A stretch of 39,083 bases of DNA from Blastocatellia bacterium (lineage in GTDB: Bacteria > Acidobacteriota > Blastocatellia > UBA7656): NCBI GenBank assembly GCA_035275065.1, contig DATENM010000145.1, positions 113,851 through 152,933 of the forward strand, given 5' to 3'. Shown here piece after piece: positions 1 through 8,215 of this stretch. The notes beneath the pieces were generated by a model. The model was not told the origin of the DNA. It saw nothing but the letters and a program-made list of their open reading frames with translations, and made no database searches. Positions within the stretch are counted from its first letter, which is position 1. Each line of letters begins with the position of its first letter. The translations under genes were made by a program, and so were the position numbers.

Positions 1-410
1 AATCGTTGCTGGAGAAAGGCGCGGCTTATACGGTCACTGGAAAATATCTGGTGCTAGCTTCGAGCAAGCAGTTCGCCGCGGACATTGCGCAGGCCGCTGC
101 CGCGACCGCTGAAGCGCCGCGCATTGACGGGACGGTCAGCTTCTACGCGCTGGTGCGCGTCAGTGAGGCGAAGCCGGTCTTCGACAAGCTGATGGCCAAG
201 CTCGACGGCAAAGTCACCGCGCCGCCCGCGCCGAAAGTCAAGAAAGCCGATCAAGAGGAAGAGGAGAGTGCTGACGACAGCGCCAGCGAGGTCAAATTCT
301 TCAGCGACAATGTGTCGAGCCTGGTGTCGGCGACGACCATCCGCGATATGCGGTTGCGGCGCGAATCGAGCGGCCAGATCATCAGCGAACGGCTGGTCTA
401 TTCGTTTTAG
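1..410 (+). CDS. C-terminal part of an unrecognised protein (5' end outside the window)
   Basis: An open frame enters from the left edge (first full codon at 3) and stops at 408-410, so at most the last ~136 residues are visible. The visible part has an Ala-rich stretch, then a charged Pro/Lys/Glu linker (about residues 73-93, with PPAPKVKKADQEEEE) and a short terminal beta-like segment ending ISERLVYSF. I recognise no domain. A TTG at 6 could be read as a start, but nothing like a ribosome binding site is visible and the frame is open to the edge, so a truncated gene is more likely. The opposite-strand ORF at 54-413 is treated as a shadow. Confidence 0.6.
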   Translation, partial: SLLEKGAAYTVTGKYLVLASSKQFAADIAQAAAATAEAPRIDGTVSFYALVRVSEAKPVFDKLMAKLDGKVTAPPAPKVKKADQEEEESADDSASEVKFFSDNVSSLVSATTIRDMRLRRESSGQIISERLVYSF

Positions 411-423
411 CACGCAGTAGGCA

Positions 424-565
424 GTCCCGTAGGGACGCCATGTTTATAGCAACCAGTGTGGAAAAGAATCCAAGCTCCGTAGGAGCGCGATGTTGACATT
501 TCGCCCCTACGAGGCTGGCGTTCTTATGATCGGCGTCAACTATAAACATCTCGTCCCTACGGGAC
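424..565. repeat. Palindromic repeat cluster, family B (CCGTAGG...ATGTTTATAG)
   Basis: Inverted arms lie at 424-449 and 540-565. Each carries a small internal palindrome (GTCCC-GTA-GGGAC type) followed by ATGTTTATAG or its complement. A diverged inner pair sits between them (GCTCC-GTA-GGAGC at 474-486 and a GCCCCTACGAGGC element near 503-515). The same architecture recurs at 38774-38838. This is a nested REP/MITE-like intergenic repeat filling most of the gap before the lipoprotein gene. Confidence 0.75.
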
Positions 566-669
566 TGGGTAACTGACAACTGGCAACTGCCTCTTGTAGG
601 GCAACGCCAGGGCTGGTATTTTTCTTGCTCGTCAAAATCGTGATGTACACTCGGATTAATGAGGATTTG

Positions 670-1122
670 ATGCGGAAGGTACTGGCTCTTTTCTTGTTGT
701 CGCTTTTCATGGCAGGCTGTTCGATGCTGCCGCACGAAGCGCCGCCCGGAGATATTGATAAGGCGGCGGCGCTGTTTGTGCAACGCTTGAATGCCGCGCA
801 GTATGACGCCATCTATAAGGACGCCGCTCGGAAGTTCAAAGACAACCAGACGAAAGAAACGATCCTGGAAAGCCTGAAAGAACTGACCGCCAAAGGCAAG
901 CTGCAAGAGTATCGGCGCATCAAGATGGCCTATGAAGGCGAAGGCAAAGATCGCGTCGCTTCGCCGATCTATAGCGCCGCGTTTGAACAGACGCGGGGCG
1001 ACCTGACGCTGAATTTCATTGACGAAAGCGGCGAGTGGAAACTGGTCGGCTTCGCCTTCAAGCAACGCGCACAGTCCCGCGTTGAACAGCCGCGAACGGA
1101 TGTTGCCGCGGCGTCTCTGTAA
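670..1122 (+). CDS. Small secreted lipoprotein, NTF2-like/DUF3887-DUF4019-like
   Basis: A 150-residue protein. The start at 670 is chosen over the upstream 625 because a GAGG lies 5 nt before it and because it begins a typical lipoprotein signal: MRKV, a hydrophobic stretch, then a lipobox LFMAGC with Cys17. The mature part (AAALFVQRLNAAQYDAIYKD, then alternating helix and strand, ending in GEWKLVGFAF) resembles the small NTF2-like folds of DUF3887/DUF4019 proteins, which are usually extracytoplasmic and of unknown role. It would be anchored to a membrane by the acylated Cys17. It is preceded by the family-B palindrome cluster and followed 134 bp later by a secreted subtilase. The lipoprotein call is firm; the fold is by resemblance only. 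Confidence 0.75.
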   Translation: MRKVLALFLLSLFMAGCSMLPHEAPPGDIDKAAALFVQRLNAAQYDAIYKDAARKFKDNQTKETILESLKELTAKGKLQEYRRIKMAYEGEGKDRVASPIYSAAFEQTRGDLTLNFIDESGEWKLVGFAFKQRAQSRVEQPRTDVAAASL

Positions 1123-1256
1123 AATGTGCTTGGCCGCGATGCTCGTTTGAGGCTCCCAGCATTCGCGTCAACCCCCGATGATTGATCTTATATTTCTTTC
1201 ACGGCGCTCGTCGCGCGCCGTTTGATCCGTGCCGACAGCTGAAACCCGGAGGCATT

Positions 1257-4200
1257 ATGAACCGTGGATTGCTTGTGTTGCTCGTCGTTGCGAGCTTTGC
1301 GCTTACCATGATAGTCGCCGCTGATGGCCGGCTGATTTCAACCGCGGACGACACCGCTCATCAATCGGCAAAGCGGCTGGCCGCAAGCCGCAGTGCGATG
1401 ACCGCCGCCGCCCACGCTTACCGCAGCCCTGGCCGTTTCCGCAAAGTCGTCATCGATGCGAACAACGCCGATGCGCGCGCGCGCGCCGCGGCCAGCGGCG
1501 CAATCGAGGTGGCCGATTACGGCTCGTACAGGCTCTTCGTAATGGACAACGACGCGCTCGCCGCCGACCTGGCGACGCGGCGTCACGACGACATGGTAAC
1601 CTCAGAGACCACTCCGCCTTCGTTTGAAGTGCGCGACGATTTCAACCTTTTGCTGTTGCGCGCCGGCGCGATTGATACCACGGACGAGAGCGCCCCCGGT
1701 CGCTTCGTTGGGTTCGGCGGCGCATCATCGATGACGGCGCAATCGGCTAGTCCTCGCCCGCCATCAACCACCATCTCGTCGCCGCTGCGCTTGATTCAAT
1801 TCATCGGCCCGGTGAAAAGCGAGTGGCTCAAGGCGTTGCGCGCCAGCGGTCTTGAGCCGATTGCTTATGTGCCGAACAACGCTTACCTGGTGCGGGGCAC
1901 CGCGGCGGCGGCCAGTAGCCTGATGCGCATGGCGGCGCGCGAGTCGTTCGTTCAATGGGAAGGGGCCTTCGCCGACGATTACAAGATTCACCCGCGCCTC
2001 AAAGAGATGATCCACGATCAGGGGGACGCGCTCATCAACGTCGCCCTCCAGGTCGCCGCCGACCCCGGCGCGCCGGACAGTGCTTCCGCCGCCGACGTGA
2101 AGGCCGCCCGGCGGCTGGCGTCAGCCGTGCTGCTCGACGCGCATCCGGTGCTGAACTTCATCAACCTGCGACTGACCGTCAGCGCCAGCAAGGTTGCAGA
2201 GCTGGCGGCGCTCGCCAACGTCGTCAACATCGAGCCGTGGAACGCGCCGCAACTCTTCGACGAGCGCTCGGCACAGATCGTCGCCGGGCAACTGGCCAGC
2301 GATTTCAAAGGGCCGACCGGGCCGGGCTATATGAGCTGGTTGCAAGCGCATGGCTTCACGTCGCGCTTCAACTTTGCGATTGATGTGACCGACACCGGAC
2401 TGGACCGCGGCGCGACGACGGCGGACAAGCTGCACGCCGCTTTCCTTGACGGCAGCGGCCAGAGCCGCATTTCTTATGCGCGTGATTACACGTCTGACCT
2501 CGACCCCGGCGACGTTGAAGGCCACGGCACTATCAACATGTCGATTGCCGCAGGCATGGCGACTGCCGATAAAGACGGACGCGACGGCAACGGCTATTAC
2601 CTGGGGCTGGGTATTGCGCCGTTCGCCATGATCGGCTCGTCACGAATCTTTAAATCGTCGGGCCGCTTCGACCTGATTGATCCGTTCACCAAGCTGATCT
2701 CGGAAGCCTACCGTGACGGGGCGCGCGTCTCGTCGAATAGTTGGGGTGACGGCGACAACTCTTACTCGATTGACTCGCAGGAATATGATTCGCGCACGCG
2801 CGACGCGGTGCCCTCGCAGGCGGGCAATCAAGACATTCTCATGTGCTTTGCGGCGGGCAACTCCGGCGGCACCAGCCGCGTCGGCTCGCCCAGCACTGCC
2901 AAGAACGTGCTTTCTGTAGGCGCGAGCCAGAGCACACGCCAGGGCGGCAAAGACGGCTGCGGCGTGAGCGATGTAGATTCGGAGAACGCCATGAGCATCG
3001 CGTTCTTCTCGTCGGGCGGCCCGAGTTACGATGGGCGCATCAAGCCTGACCTTGTCGCGCCGGGAACGCATGTGGCCGGCGCCGCTTCGCAGCACCCCGA
3101 CTTCAACGGCGCGTCGGTTTGCGGCGAAGCGTTCGGCAAGCCCTACTTCCCGCAAAACCAGACGCTCTACACATGGTCGTCGGGCACCAGCCATTCGACG
3201 CCGCAAGTCGCGGGCGGCGCGGCGCTGGCGCGGCAGTTCTTCCTCAATCGCGGCGAAGAGCCGAGCGCGGCGCTCATCAAAGCGCTGCTGCTGGCGACGA
3301 CCAGCTACATGACCGGGAGCGAAGCGAAAGGCGATCTGCCGCACGTCAAACAAGGGTGGGGATTGATGAACCTCAACCGCACCTTTGATAACGTCCCGAA
3401 GTTTTTCGTGAATCAGACGACCGTGTTTAACGACAGCGGCCAGGAGATGGTCTTGACCGGTGAAGTCAAAGACGCGACACAGCCGTTCCGTGTCACGCTC
3501 TGCTGGACGGACGCGCCGGGATTTTCAGGGGCCGCGCCATGGGTCAATGACCTCAACCTGGAAGTGACGATCAACGGGCAGGTCTATCGCGGCAACAACT
3601 TTCACGGGCAGGAGTCGCAGCCGGGCGGCGTCGCCGACACCAGGAACAACGTCGAAGCGGTCTGGCTGCCGGCGGGCACGGTCGGCACGTTCGTGGTTCG
3701 CGTGCGCGCCGCAAACGTTGCCGGCGACGGCGTGCCGGGCAACAATGATGCAAGCGATCAGGATTTCGCGCTGGTCGTCTATAACGGCGAGCGCAAAGAA
3801 GCGGCGGCGGCTTCGGTAGCCAATGTTACACTCGCGGGCGGGGCTGATGGGTTCGCTGACCCGGGCGAATCCGTGACGATGCAGGTTAACCTCGGTGACC
3901 TTGCGCCGGTGACGCTTGCGGGCGGTCACGGTGTTCTGGCGTCGAAGACGCCGGGCGTGAGCGTGACCGTCGCGGCGGTCGATTTCCCCAACATCGCGCC
4001 GGGCCAGACGGCCACCGGCCTGACGCCGTTCGCCTTTACAGTAGACCGCGGCGTCGCTTGCGGCAGCGTCATTCAGTTCACGCTCGACGTGACCAGCGGC
4101 GGGCTGCTGTCGCGCGTGCCCTTCTCGATCATGGTTGGCCGCGCCGCGCCGGTCGAGCTGTTCGCTGACGACATCGAATCGGGCGAGAGCAAATGGACAC

Positions 4201-4724
4201 ACGCCAGCCTGCTCAAAAAGAAGAAGAAGAAAGTGCCGCTAGACACATGGTCGCTTAGCTCGCGCCGCACGCACGGCGGCTCGCAGGTCTGGTTCAGCAG
4301 CGATCCCGGCCAGGCGACCGACACCTATCTGGCGACGCAGCCGATCACACTGCCTGCGGACGGGCGTAACTTGCAGCTCGCGTTTTATCATATGTTCGAG
4401 TTCGAGCGCGGCATGTTCGACGGCGGCATTTTAGAAATTTCGACGGGCGGCGACTTTGAAGACCTGGGGCCGAAGATCATCAAGGGCGGTTATACAGGCA
4501 CGGTCTGGGAAGGCGGAAGCAGCGCGCTGGCCGGAAGCGCGGCGTGGGTGGATGGCCGCCTCGGCAGCTATCAGCAAGTCATTGTTGACCTGTCGAGTTA
4601 TGCCGGCAAGACCGTGACCATTCGCTTCCACTTCAGTAGCGATATCGACATCGGCGGGCTCGGCTGGTACATCGATGATGTCAGCCTGCGCGGCGACCGC
4701 GTCAGTTGCACGCCGGCGAATTAG
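1257..4724 (+). CDS. Secreted S8 (subtilisin-like) serine peptidase, KP-43-like, with C-terminal beta domains
   Basis: A 1155-residue exported peptidase. ATG at 1257 is preceded by GGAGG at 1247-1251 and opens a signal peptide (MNRGLLVLLVVASFALTMIV). About 350 residues of prodomain-like sequence follow. The triad is visible: Asp379 in DVTDTGLD, His423 in EGHGT, Ser645 in SSGTSHSTP, with oxyanion Asn535 in AAGNSGG. Directly after the catalytic domain comes a region with CWTDAPG, WVNDLNLEVT and DTRNNVEAVW, the pattern of the beta-barrel that follows the catalytic domain in KP-43-type subtilases. The last ~190 residues (FADDIESGE onward, ending GWYIDDVSL) look like a jelly-roll/MAM-type module found at the C-termini of secreted peptidases. 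A run of six Lys lies near residue 985. It is convergent with a second S8 peptidase. Substrate unknown; probably degrades extracellular protein. Confidence 0.92.
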   Translation: MNRGLLVLLVVASFALTMIVAADGRLISTADDTAHQSAKRLAASRSAMTAAAHAYRSPGRFRKVVIDANNADARARAAASGAIEVADYGSYRLFVMDNDALAADLATRRHDDMVTSETTPPSFEVRDDFNLLLLRAGAIDTTDESAPGRFVGFGGASSMTAQSASPRPPSTTISSPLRLIQFIGPVKSEWLKALRASGLEPIAYVPNNAYLVRGTAAAASSLMRMAARESFVQWEGAFADDYKIHPRLKEMIHDQGDALINVALQVAADPGAPDSASAADVKAARRLASAVLLDAHPVLNFINLRLTVSASKVAELAALANVVNIEPWNAPQLFDERSAQIVAGQLASDFKGPTGPGYMSWLQAHGFTSRFNFAIDVTDTGLDRGATTADKLHAAFLDGSGQSRISYARDYTSDLDPGDVEGHGTINMSIAAGMATADKDGRDGNGYYLGLGIAPFAMIGSSRIFKSSGRFDLIDPFTKLISEAYRDGARVSSNSWGDGDNSYSIDSQEYDSRTRDAVPSQAGNQDILMCFAAGNSGGTSRVGSPSTAKNVLSVGASQSTRQGGKDGCGVSDVDSENAMSIAFFSSGGPSYDGRIKPDLVAPGTHVAGAASQHPDFNGASVCGEAFGKPYFPQNQTLYTWSSGTSHSTPQVAGGAALARQFFLNRGEEPSAALIKALLLATTSYMTGSEAKGDLPHVKQGWGLMNLNRTFDNVPKFFVNQTTVFNDSGQEMVLTGEVKDATQPFRVTLCWTDAPGFSGAAPWVNDLNLEVTINGQVYRGNNFHGQESQPGGVADTRNNVEAVWLPAGTVGTFVVRVRAANVAGDGVPGNNDASDQDFALVVYNGERKEAAAASVANVTLAGGADGFADPGESVTMQVNLGDLAPVTLAGGHGVLASKTPGVSVTVAAVDFPNIAPGQTATGLTPFAFTVDRGVACGSVIQFTLDVTSGGLLSRVPFSIMVGRAAPVELFADDIESGESKWTHASLLKKKKKKVPLDTWSLSSRRTHGGSQVWFSSDPGQATDTYLATQPITLPADGRNLQLAFYHMFEFERGMFDGGILEISTGGDFEDLGPKIIKGGYTGTVWEGGSSALAGSAAWVDGRLGSYQQVIVDLSSYAGKTVTIRFHFSSDIDIGGLGWYIDDVSLRGDRVSCTPAN

Positions 4725-4741
4725 CGCGGATTGCAATCGGG

Positions 4742-4770
4742 TGTAGCGCAATCTATTAGATTGCGCTACA
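4742..4770. repeat. Family A hairpin (13-bp stem, 3-nt loop) between convergent genes
   Basis: Perfect inverted repeat TGTAGCGCAATCT - ATT - AGATTGCGCTACA in the 63-bp gap between two convergent S8 peptidase genes. Related palindromes occur at 17124, 24256 and 36677. In this position it could also act as a bidirectional terminator, but no T-run follows, so that is inference. Confidence 0.85.
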
Positions 4771-4787
4771 TCTTATCGAAAACCGCT

Positions 4788-6152
4788 TTACGCCGCGGGC
4801 GTAGAGTCGCGCCATTCATAATGGCGGATGCCGCGCATCGCCATGGCATAGGCGATTGCCGCGCGCGGATGCACCATGCCCCAGCCCTGCCGGTCTACCT
4901 GCGCGTTCGGCAAGCGCACCGCCGTCTTAATCAATGCCAGCTTCACTTCGTGCGGCTTGAGGTCGGGAACCGCTTCGAGCATCTGCGCCGCAATCGAAGA
5001 GACGATGGGCGCGGCGAAGCTGGTGCCGTCAACGTGCTTGTAGCTGCCGCTGATGACATTATTGTCGCGCACCTTGATCCAGACCAGGTGGCGGATCAGG
5101 TAAGGCGCAAGATTCGCCGCCTGATCCAGGTCTTCATCAACCCCCGGATGCTGGCGAATGATCTGGCTCAACTCTTCCTCGCGCGCATGCTCGAGCTTCG
5201 ACAAGAGGATCGCTTGCTCTGAAGTCGGCGTGCCGGGCAGGATCGGCGCAGCGACCCAGATGCCCGGCGCGATCACTTCGGGCTTCTGCAATCCGTCAAT
5301 CGTCGGGCCATAGCTCGAACGGTAGAGGTCGTTGTCATCGAATTCGAGATTGTTCTTGTCGTCGAGGCCGCCTACGGTAATCACCGAAGGCGCCGAAGCC
5401 GGCGGCAGCACCGGATGATTCGGCAGGTGGCCGGAATTGCCCGCGGCGGCGACGACGATCAGGCCGGCGCGGGTCGCGTCTTCGGCGGCTTGCGAAAGCT
5501 CGTCGGTCAGGTAGCTCGCCTCGTAATCGCCGCCCGCCGAGATATTGACGATGCGGATATTGTACTGCTCGCGGTTGCGGATGACCCAGCGCAGGCCGCG
5601 CGTGATGTCGCGGTGGCGGACGCGCGCCGAGACGCCGATCTTGATCAGCACAACGTTGGCTTCACTGGCGATGCCGCGATAGAGGCCCTTCGATAGGTAA
5701 CCGTTACCCGCCGCGACTACGGAAGTCATCAGCCCATGCCAGGATGAGACCTTAGGGACGACCAGATCGGCGACGCGCGTGCGGTCGACGAGGTTGACGT
5801 ACTTCAGCAAACGGCTGCGCGGCTGCGTCAGGTCGGGATGCGCGTAGAAGCCTGCGTCTAAGAAAGCGATGGTGACGCCGCGCCCGCGAAACTCGTCCGG
5901 CGCGTCGAGCCTTAAAGGCGTCGGCACGATCTTGACCTCCTGCTCGGTGAAGGTCGGAAACTTGGCCGATAATTCGTCGCGCAGGCGGGCGTAGCGGCGC
6001 ACGCAGTCGGCGCAAATTTGCTGGCCGGGCTCCCAGCGGTGCATATTGACGGCAAGTAACGGGCGCAGCGTGTCGTCAATGGCATCGGACTGGAGAACTT
6101 GCGACGAGGTGACGTCGCGGAAGCAAACGGGGCAGTTGATTCGCTCTTGCAT
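4788..6152 (-). CDS. S8 serine peptidase with N-terminal zinc ribbon
   Basis: A 454-residue subtilase without a signal peptide. The start is taken at the ATG at 6152; the longer frame to 6176 opens with TTG. An N-terminal CxxC pair at Cys7/Cys10 (CPVC) and another at Cys47/Cys50 (CADC) look like a zinc ribbon. The peptidase domain follows: Asp99 in AFLDAGF, His139 in SSWHGL, Asn239 in AAAGNSG, Ser378 in DGTSFAAP. About 70 residues of charged, probably helical sequence are inserted before the catalytic Ser motif. There is no propeptide of usual length and no export signal, so a cytoplasmic role is inferred. It is divergent from the methyltransferase gene (145 bp apart) and convergent with the large secreted subtilase. 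Family assignment is secure; function unknown. Confidence 0.88.
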   Translation of the reverse strand: MQERINCPVCFRDVTSSQVLQSDAIDDTLRPLLAVNMHRWEPGQQICADCVRRYARLRDELSAKFPTFTEQEVKIVPTPLRLDAPDEFRGRGVTIAFLDAGFYAHPDLTQPRSRLLKYVNLVDRTRVADLVVPKVSSWHGLMTSVVAAGNGYLSKGLYRGIASEANVVLIKIGVSARVRHRDITRGLRWVIRNREQYNIRIVNISAGGDYEASYLTDELSQAAEDATRAGLIVVAAAGNSGHLPNHPVLPPASAPSVITVGGLDDKNNLEFDDNDLYRSSYGPTIDGLQKPEVIAPGIWVAAPILPGTPTSEQAILLSKLEHAREEELSQIIRQHPGVDEDLDQAANLAPYLIRHLVWIKVRDNNVISGSYKHVDGTSFAAPIVSSIAAQMLEAVPDLKPHEVKLALIKTAVRLPNAQVDRQGWGMVHPRAAIAYAMAMRGIRHYEWRDSTPAA

Positions 6153-6283
6153 AGTCGAACTCGGATGACAGCGCAAAGCAGCATTCTAGCGATGTGAGCC
6201 GCCGCGTGCAAAGCCGGCTTGCGCTTTCGTCGGCCAACATATTGCCGGCCTTGCCATTCTTCTCGCCGCTTTTCGCCGCGTGC

Positions 6284-6297
6284 TATCATGATCATGT
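6284..6297 (+). promoter_or_regulatory. Possible -10 element and palindrome immediately before the methyltransferase start (leaderless candidate)
   Basis: TATCAT at 6284-6289 resembles a -10 box and lies 8 nt before the ATG at 6298. No Shine-Dalgarno sequence precedes that ATG, so the transcript may be leaderless. The overlapping CATGATCATG (6287-6296) is a perfect 10-bp palindrome that could be an operator. No good -35 is visible at normal spacing, so this is weak. Confidence 0.25.
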
Positions 6298-7113
6298 ATG
6301 ACGACGAACAATGAGAAAGAATTAGCCTATCGTTATGACCTTTTCATCACGCCTGGCTGGCGTGACCGTTTTGACGCGCTGATCAACGAGAATATCGAGA
6401 TGCCGACCGAAGGCCGCATCCTCGACATCAACAGCGGCACCGGCGCGCACGCCATCGAGCTGGCCGAGCGCATGCGCGGCAAAGGCGAAGTCATCGCCCT
6501 TGACCCGAGCGCCGAGCGGATCGAGCTGGCACGCGCCAAAGCGCTGGTGAAAAAGATCGAAGACGTAACCTTCGAGCAAGGCGGCGCGCCGCCTCTGCGC
6601 TTTGCCGACCGTGAGTTCGATGGCGTCATCGGCGACGCCTCGTTGCTGCACGTCGGCGCCGCCGCGCCTTTGCTCGTAGAGATGCTGCGCGTCGCCGAAT
6701 TGGACGCGCCGGTGGTGCTGAAGCTGGCAACACGCGGCAGCTTCGACGAATTCTTTTCGATCTACTGGGAAGCCCTGCACGATATAGGCATAGACGAGCA
6801 GGTGTGGGCGCGATTGGAAGCGTTGATTAACGAACGCCCGACGATCTCGGATGCCGAAGCGCTGGCCGCGCGCGCCGGCTTGCGCGACCTGCAAAGCTTT
6901 TCAAGCAGAGAGGAGTTCACCTTTGAGACCGGCGACGCCTTTATGGATTCACCGCTGATCAAAGACACATTCCTCGACGAGTGGCTGGCGATCATTTCTG
7001 CGGCGCGGCGCGAGGAAGTCAGCCGGCGCATTGTTGCGATCATTGATCGCGAGCGCCTGGAAGCGGACTTCGACGTATCGATCAAGGCGACATTGATTGC
7101 GGGCCGCAAATGA
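6298..7113 (+). CDS. Class I SAM-dependent methyltransferase
   Basis: A 271-residue soluble protein. Motif I is ILDINSGTGAHAIELAERM near residues 40-58, followed by an acidic SAM-ribose loop VIALDPSAERIELA, then FADREFDGVIGDASLLHV as the post-motif region typical of Methyltransf_11/25 proteins. The C-terminal half (residues 150-271) is helical and gives no clue to the substrate. The start at 6298 has no Shine-Dalgarno sequence. The gene is divergent from the zinc-ribbon subtilase and followed 24 bp later by a convergent gene. It could modify a small molecule, a lipid or a protein; sequence alone does not decide. Confidence 0.85.
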   Translation: MTTNNEKELAYRYDLFITPGWRDRFDALINENIEMPTEGRILDINSGTGAHAIELAERMRGKGEVIALDPSAERIELARAKALVKKIEDVTFEQGGAPPLRFADREFDGVIGDASLLHVGAAAPLLVEMLRVAELDAPVVLKLATRGSFDEFFSIYWEALHDIGIDEQVWARLEALINERPTISDAEALAARAGLRDLQSFSSREEFTFETGDAFMDSPLIKDTFLDEWLAIISAARREEVSRRIVAIIDRERLEADFDVSIKATLIAGRK

Positions 7114-7137
7114 GCGAGCCCGCCCGTCGCGACCCTT

Positions 7138-7572
7138 TTACATCTTGAAGAAGGACAGCAGCTTCATCGCATAAGTGATGAGGCAGCCCTGAGCAATCAT
7201 TCCGAGACCGCCGATGACCATGCCGGCCATCGCCGAGCCGCGCCCGTCTTCGACATTCATCTCTTTCAGCGTGCGCATGGAAAACGTTCCGTAAAGGATC
7301 GCGGCAATCCCCAGGGCGATGCCAAAGAGCGGGAAGAAGCTCGACAGTGCCAGGATGACCGCGTTATTGGCGCGATCCTGTGCCTTTTCCACCCGCGTCT
7401 GATCATCCATCTGTTTGGGCAGGGTTTTCAGGCGGCTATATTTAGTGGGCAGCGCCACCGGCGCGCTTTCATCGAAGACGGTGCCGGTCTTGGCTCCGCA
7501 GTAATTACATTGGGCAACGCCGAAAACCAGCGGCATGCCGCAATCGAAACAGGCTTTGCTTGCCGTCGCCAT
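7138..7572 (-). CDS. Zinc-ribbon plus two-helix membrane protein, DUF4190-like
   Basis: A 144-residue protein. The N-terminus has two CxxC knuckles, CFDCGMP and CNYCGAK (about residues 8-27), the zinc-ribbon pattern common in small bacterial membrane proteins. A polar linker follows, then two hydrophobic segments: NNAVILALSSFFPLFGIALGIAAILYG and SAMAGMVIGGLGMIAQGCLITYA, separated by a loop with a GRGSAMAG motif. This is the DUF4190 layout, in which a C-terminal pair of transmembrane helices follows a cytoplasmic zinc ribbon. The role of DUF4190 proteins is unknown. It is convergent with the methyltransferase gene; an 865-bp non-coding stretch lies upstream. Confidence 0.8.
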   Translation of the reverse strand: MATASKACFDCGMPLVFGVAQCNYCGAKTGTVFDESAPVALPTKYSRLKTLPKQMDDQTRVEKAQDRANNAVILALSSFFPLFGIALGIAAILYGTFSMRTLKEMNVEDGRGSAMAGMVIGGLGMIAQGCLITYAMKLLSFFKM

Positions 7573-7863
7573 ACGACCTCAACTCTCCGGGGGCGGGGAC
7601 TTTTGTGGTGTTCTAGGATTTCTTGTAACACAACTGAGGGGCCGCTTCAAGAGTTGCTTCCGGCGGCATTCCAGCGGCCGTGCAGATTGCAAAAACGCCC
7701 GGCAGCCTGCCCCCAGCCGGCGAAAATCTTCCGGGCAATGAAGCGCCCGTAGGCGCATAAATCACTGTCATTATTGGCGCGCTTACCCAAGTGGGTGAGC
7801 CGCCCGTCGGGGGTATTGCATTGAGCTGGAAGTTATGGTAAAAATAGATCAACTGAAAGCAGC

Positions 7864-7884
7864 AATTGAGGTGCCTCCTCAATT
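7864..7884 (+). other. Perfect 8-bp hairpin upstream of an intrinsic terminator
   Basis: AATTGAGG (7864-7871), loop TGCCT, CCTCAATT (7877-7884). Together with the terminator that starts 22 nt later it forms a two-hairpin array, which could be the 3' part of a small RNA or an attenuator. It sits inside the 19-codon frame at 7834-7893. Confidence 0.45.
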
Positions 7885-7905
7885 CCTGAAGTGAGCGGAA
7901 TGGTA

Positions 7906-7947
7906 GAGGACGAGAAGCTGGATGTGCAGATCTCGTCCTCATTTTTT
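7906..7947 (+). terminator. Rho-independent terminator of an unidentified plus-strand transcript
   Basis: A 10-bp perfect stem, GAGGACGAGA (7906-7915) with TCTCGTCCTC (7931-7940), is followed by ATTTTTT (7941-7947). The T-run fixes the plus direction. The nearest plus-strand gene upstream is the methyltransferase, over 790 bp away with an opposing gene between, so the terminated transcript probably begins in 7573-7900 and may be a small RNA or a tiny ORF. Confidence 0.7.
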
Positions 7948-8024
7948 ATGGCCCGATCCCCACACCGCAATGCAACTCACACGGCGAGCCCCTGTGTCAA
8001 GCCGCGCATGCGCATGGTTAATTC

Positions 8025-8054
8025 TTGACCGCGTCCGTTTGGCTTGTGTAGTAT
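8025..8054 (+). promoter_or_regulatory. Candidate sigma-70-type promoter for ftsY
   Basis: TTGACC at 8025-8030 and TAGTAT at 8049-8054 are separated by 18 nt. If used, it gives a 5' leader of roughly 375 nt before ftsY, which would include the hairpins at 8156-8215. Confidence 0.4.
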
Positions 8055-8155
8055 GCAAACGGCAGAGGGCTTCTGCAAAGTGCGTGATTGACTTGCTAGT
8101 TTTTTACCAACGCCTAGAAAACGGGGGCCGGGTATAGCGCGGATCACGAGCAATG

Positions 8156-8215
8156 CCCCACAAGATCGGGGATGCCAATGACCGCACTCGGGTCACCCAC
8201 CTGCTTAGTGCAGGT
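8156..8215 (+). other. Three consecutive small hairpins in the ftsY leader
   Basis: CCCC/GGGG around an 8-nt loop (8156-8171), TGACC/GGTCA with loop GCACTCG (8179-8195), and ACCTGC/GCAGGT with loop TTAGT (8199-8215). The close packing suggests a structured leader or small RNA. No known RNA family was recognised; the SRP RNA tetraloop/GGAAGC signature is absent. Confidence 0.3.

Noticed and set aside
424..565. CRISPR-like array from repeated CCGTAGG units
   Set aside because: Units are inverted and diverged rather than direct, spacing is irregular, and no cas gene is nearby.
2640..3353. 237-residue minus-strand frame inside the large subtilase gene
   Set aside because: Arg/Ala-rich antisense shadow of the catalytic domain.
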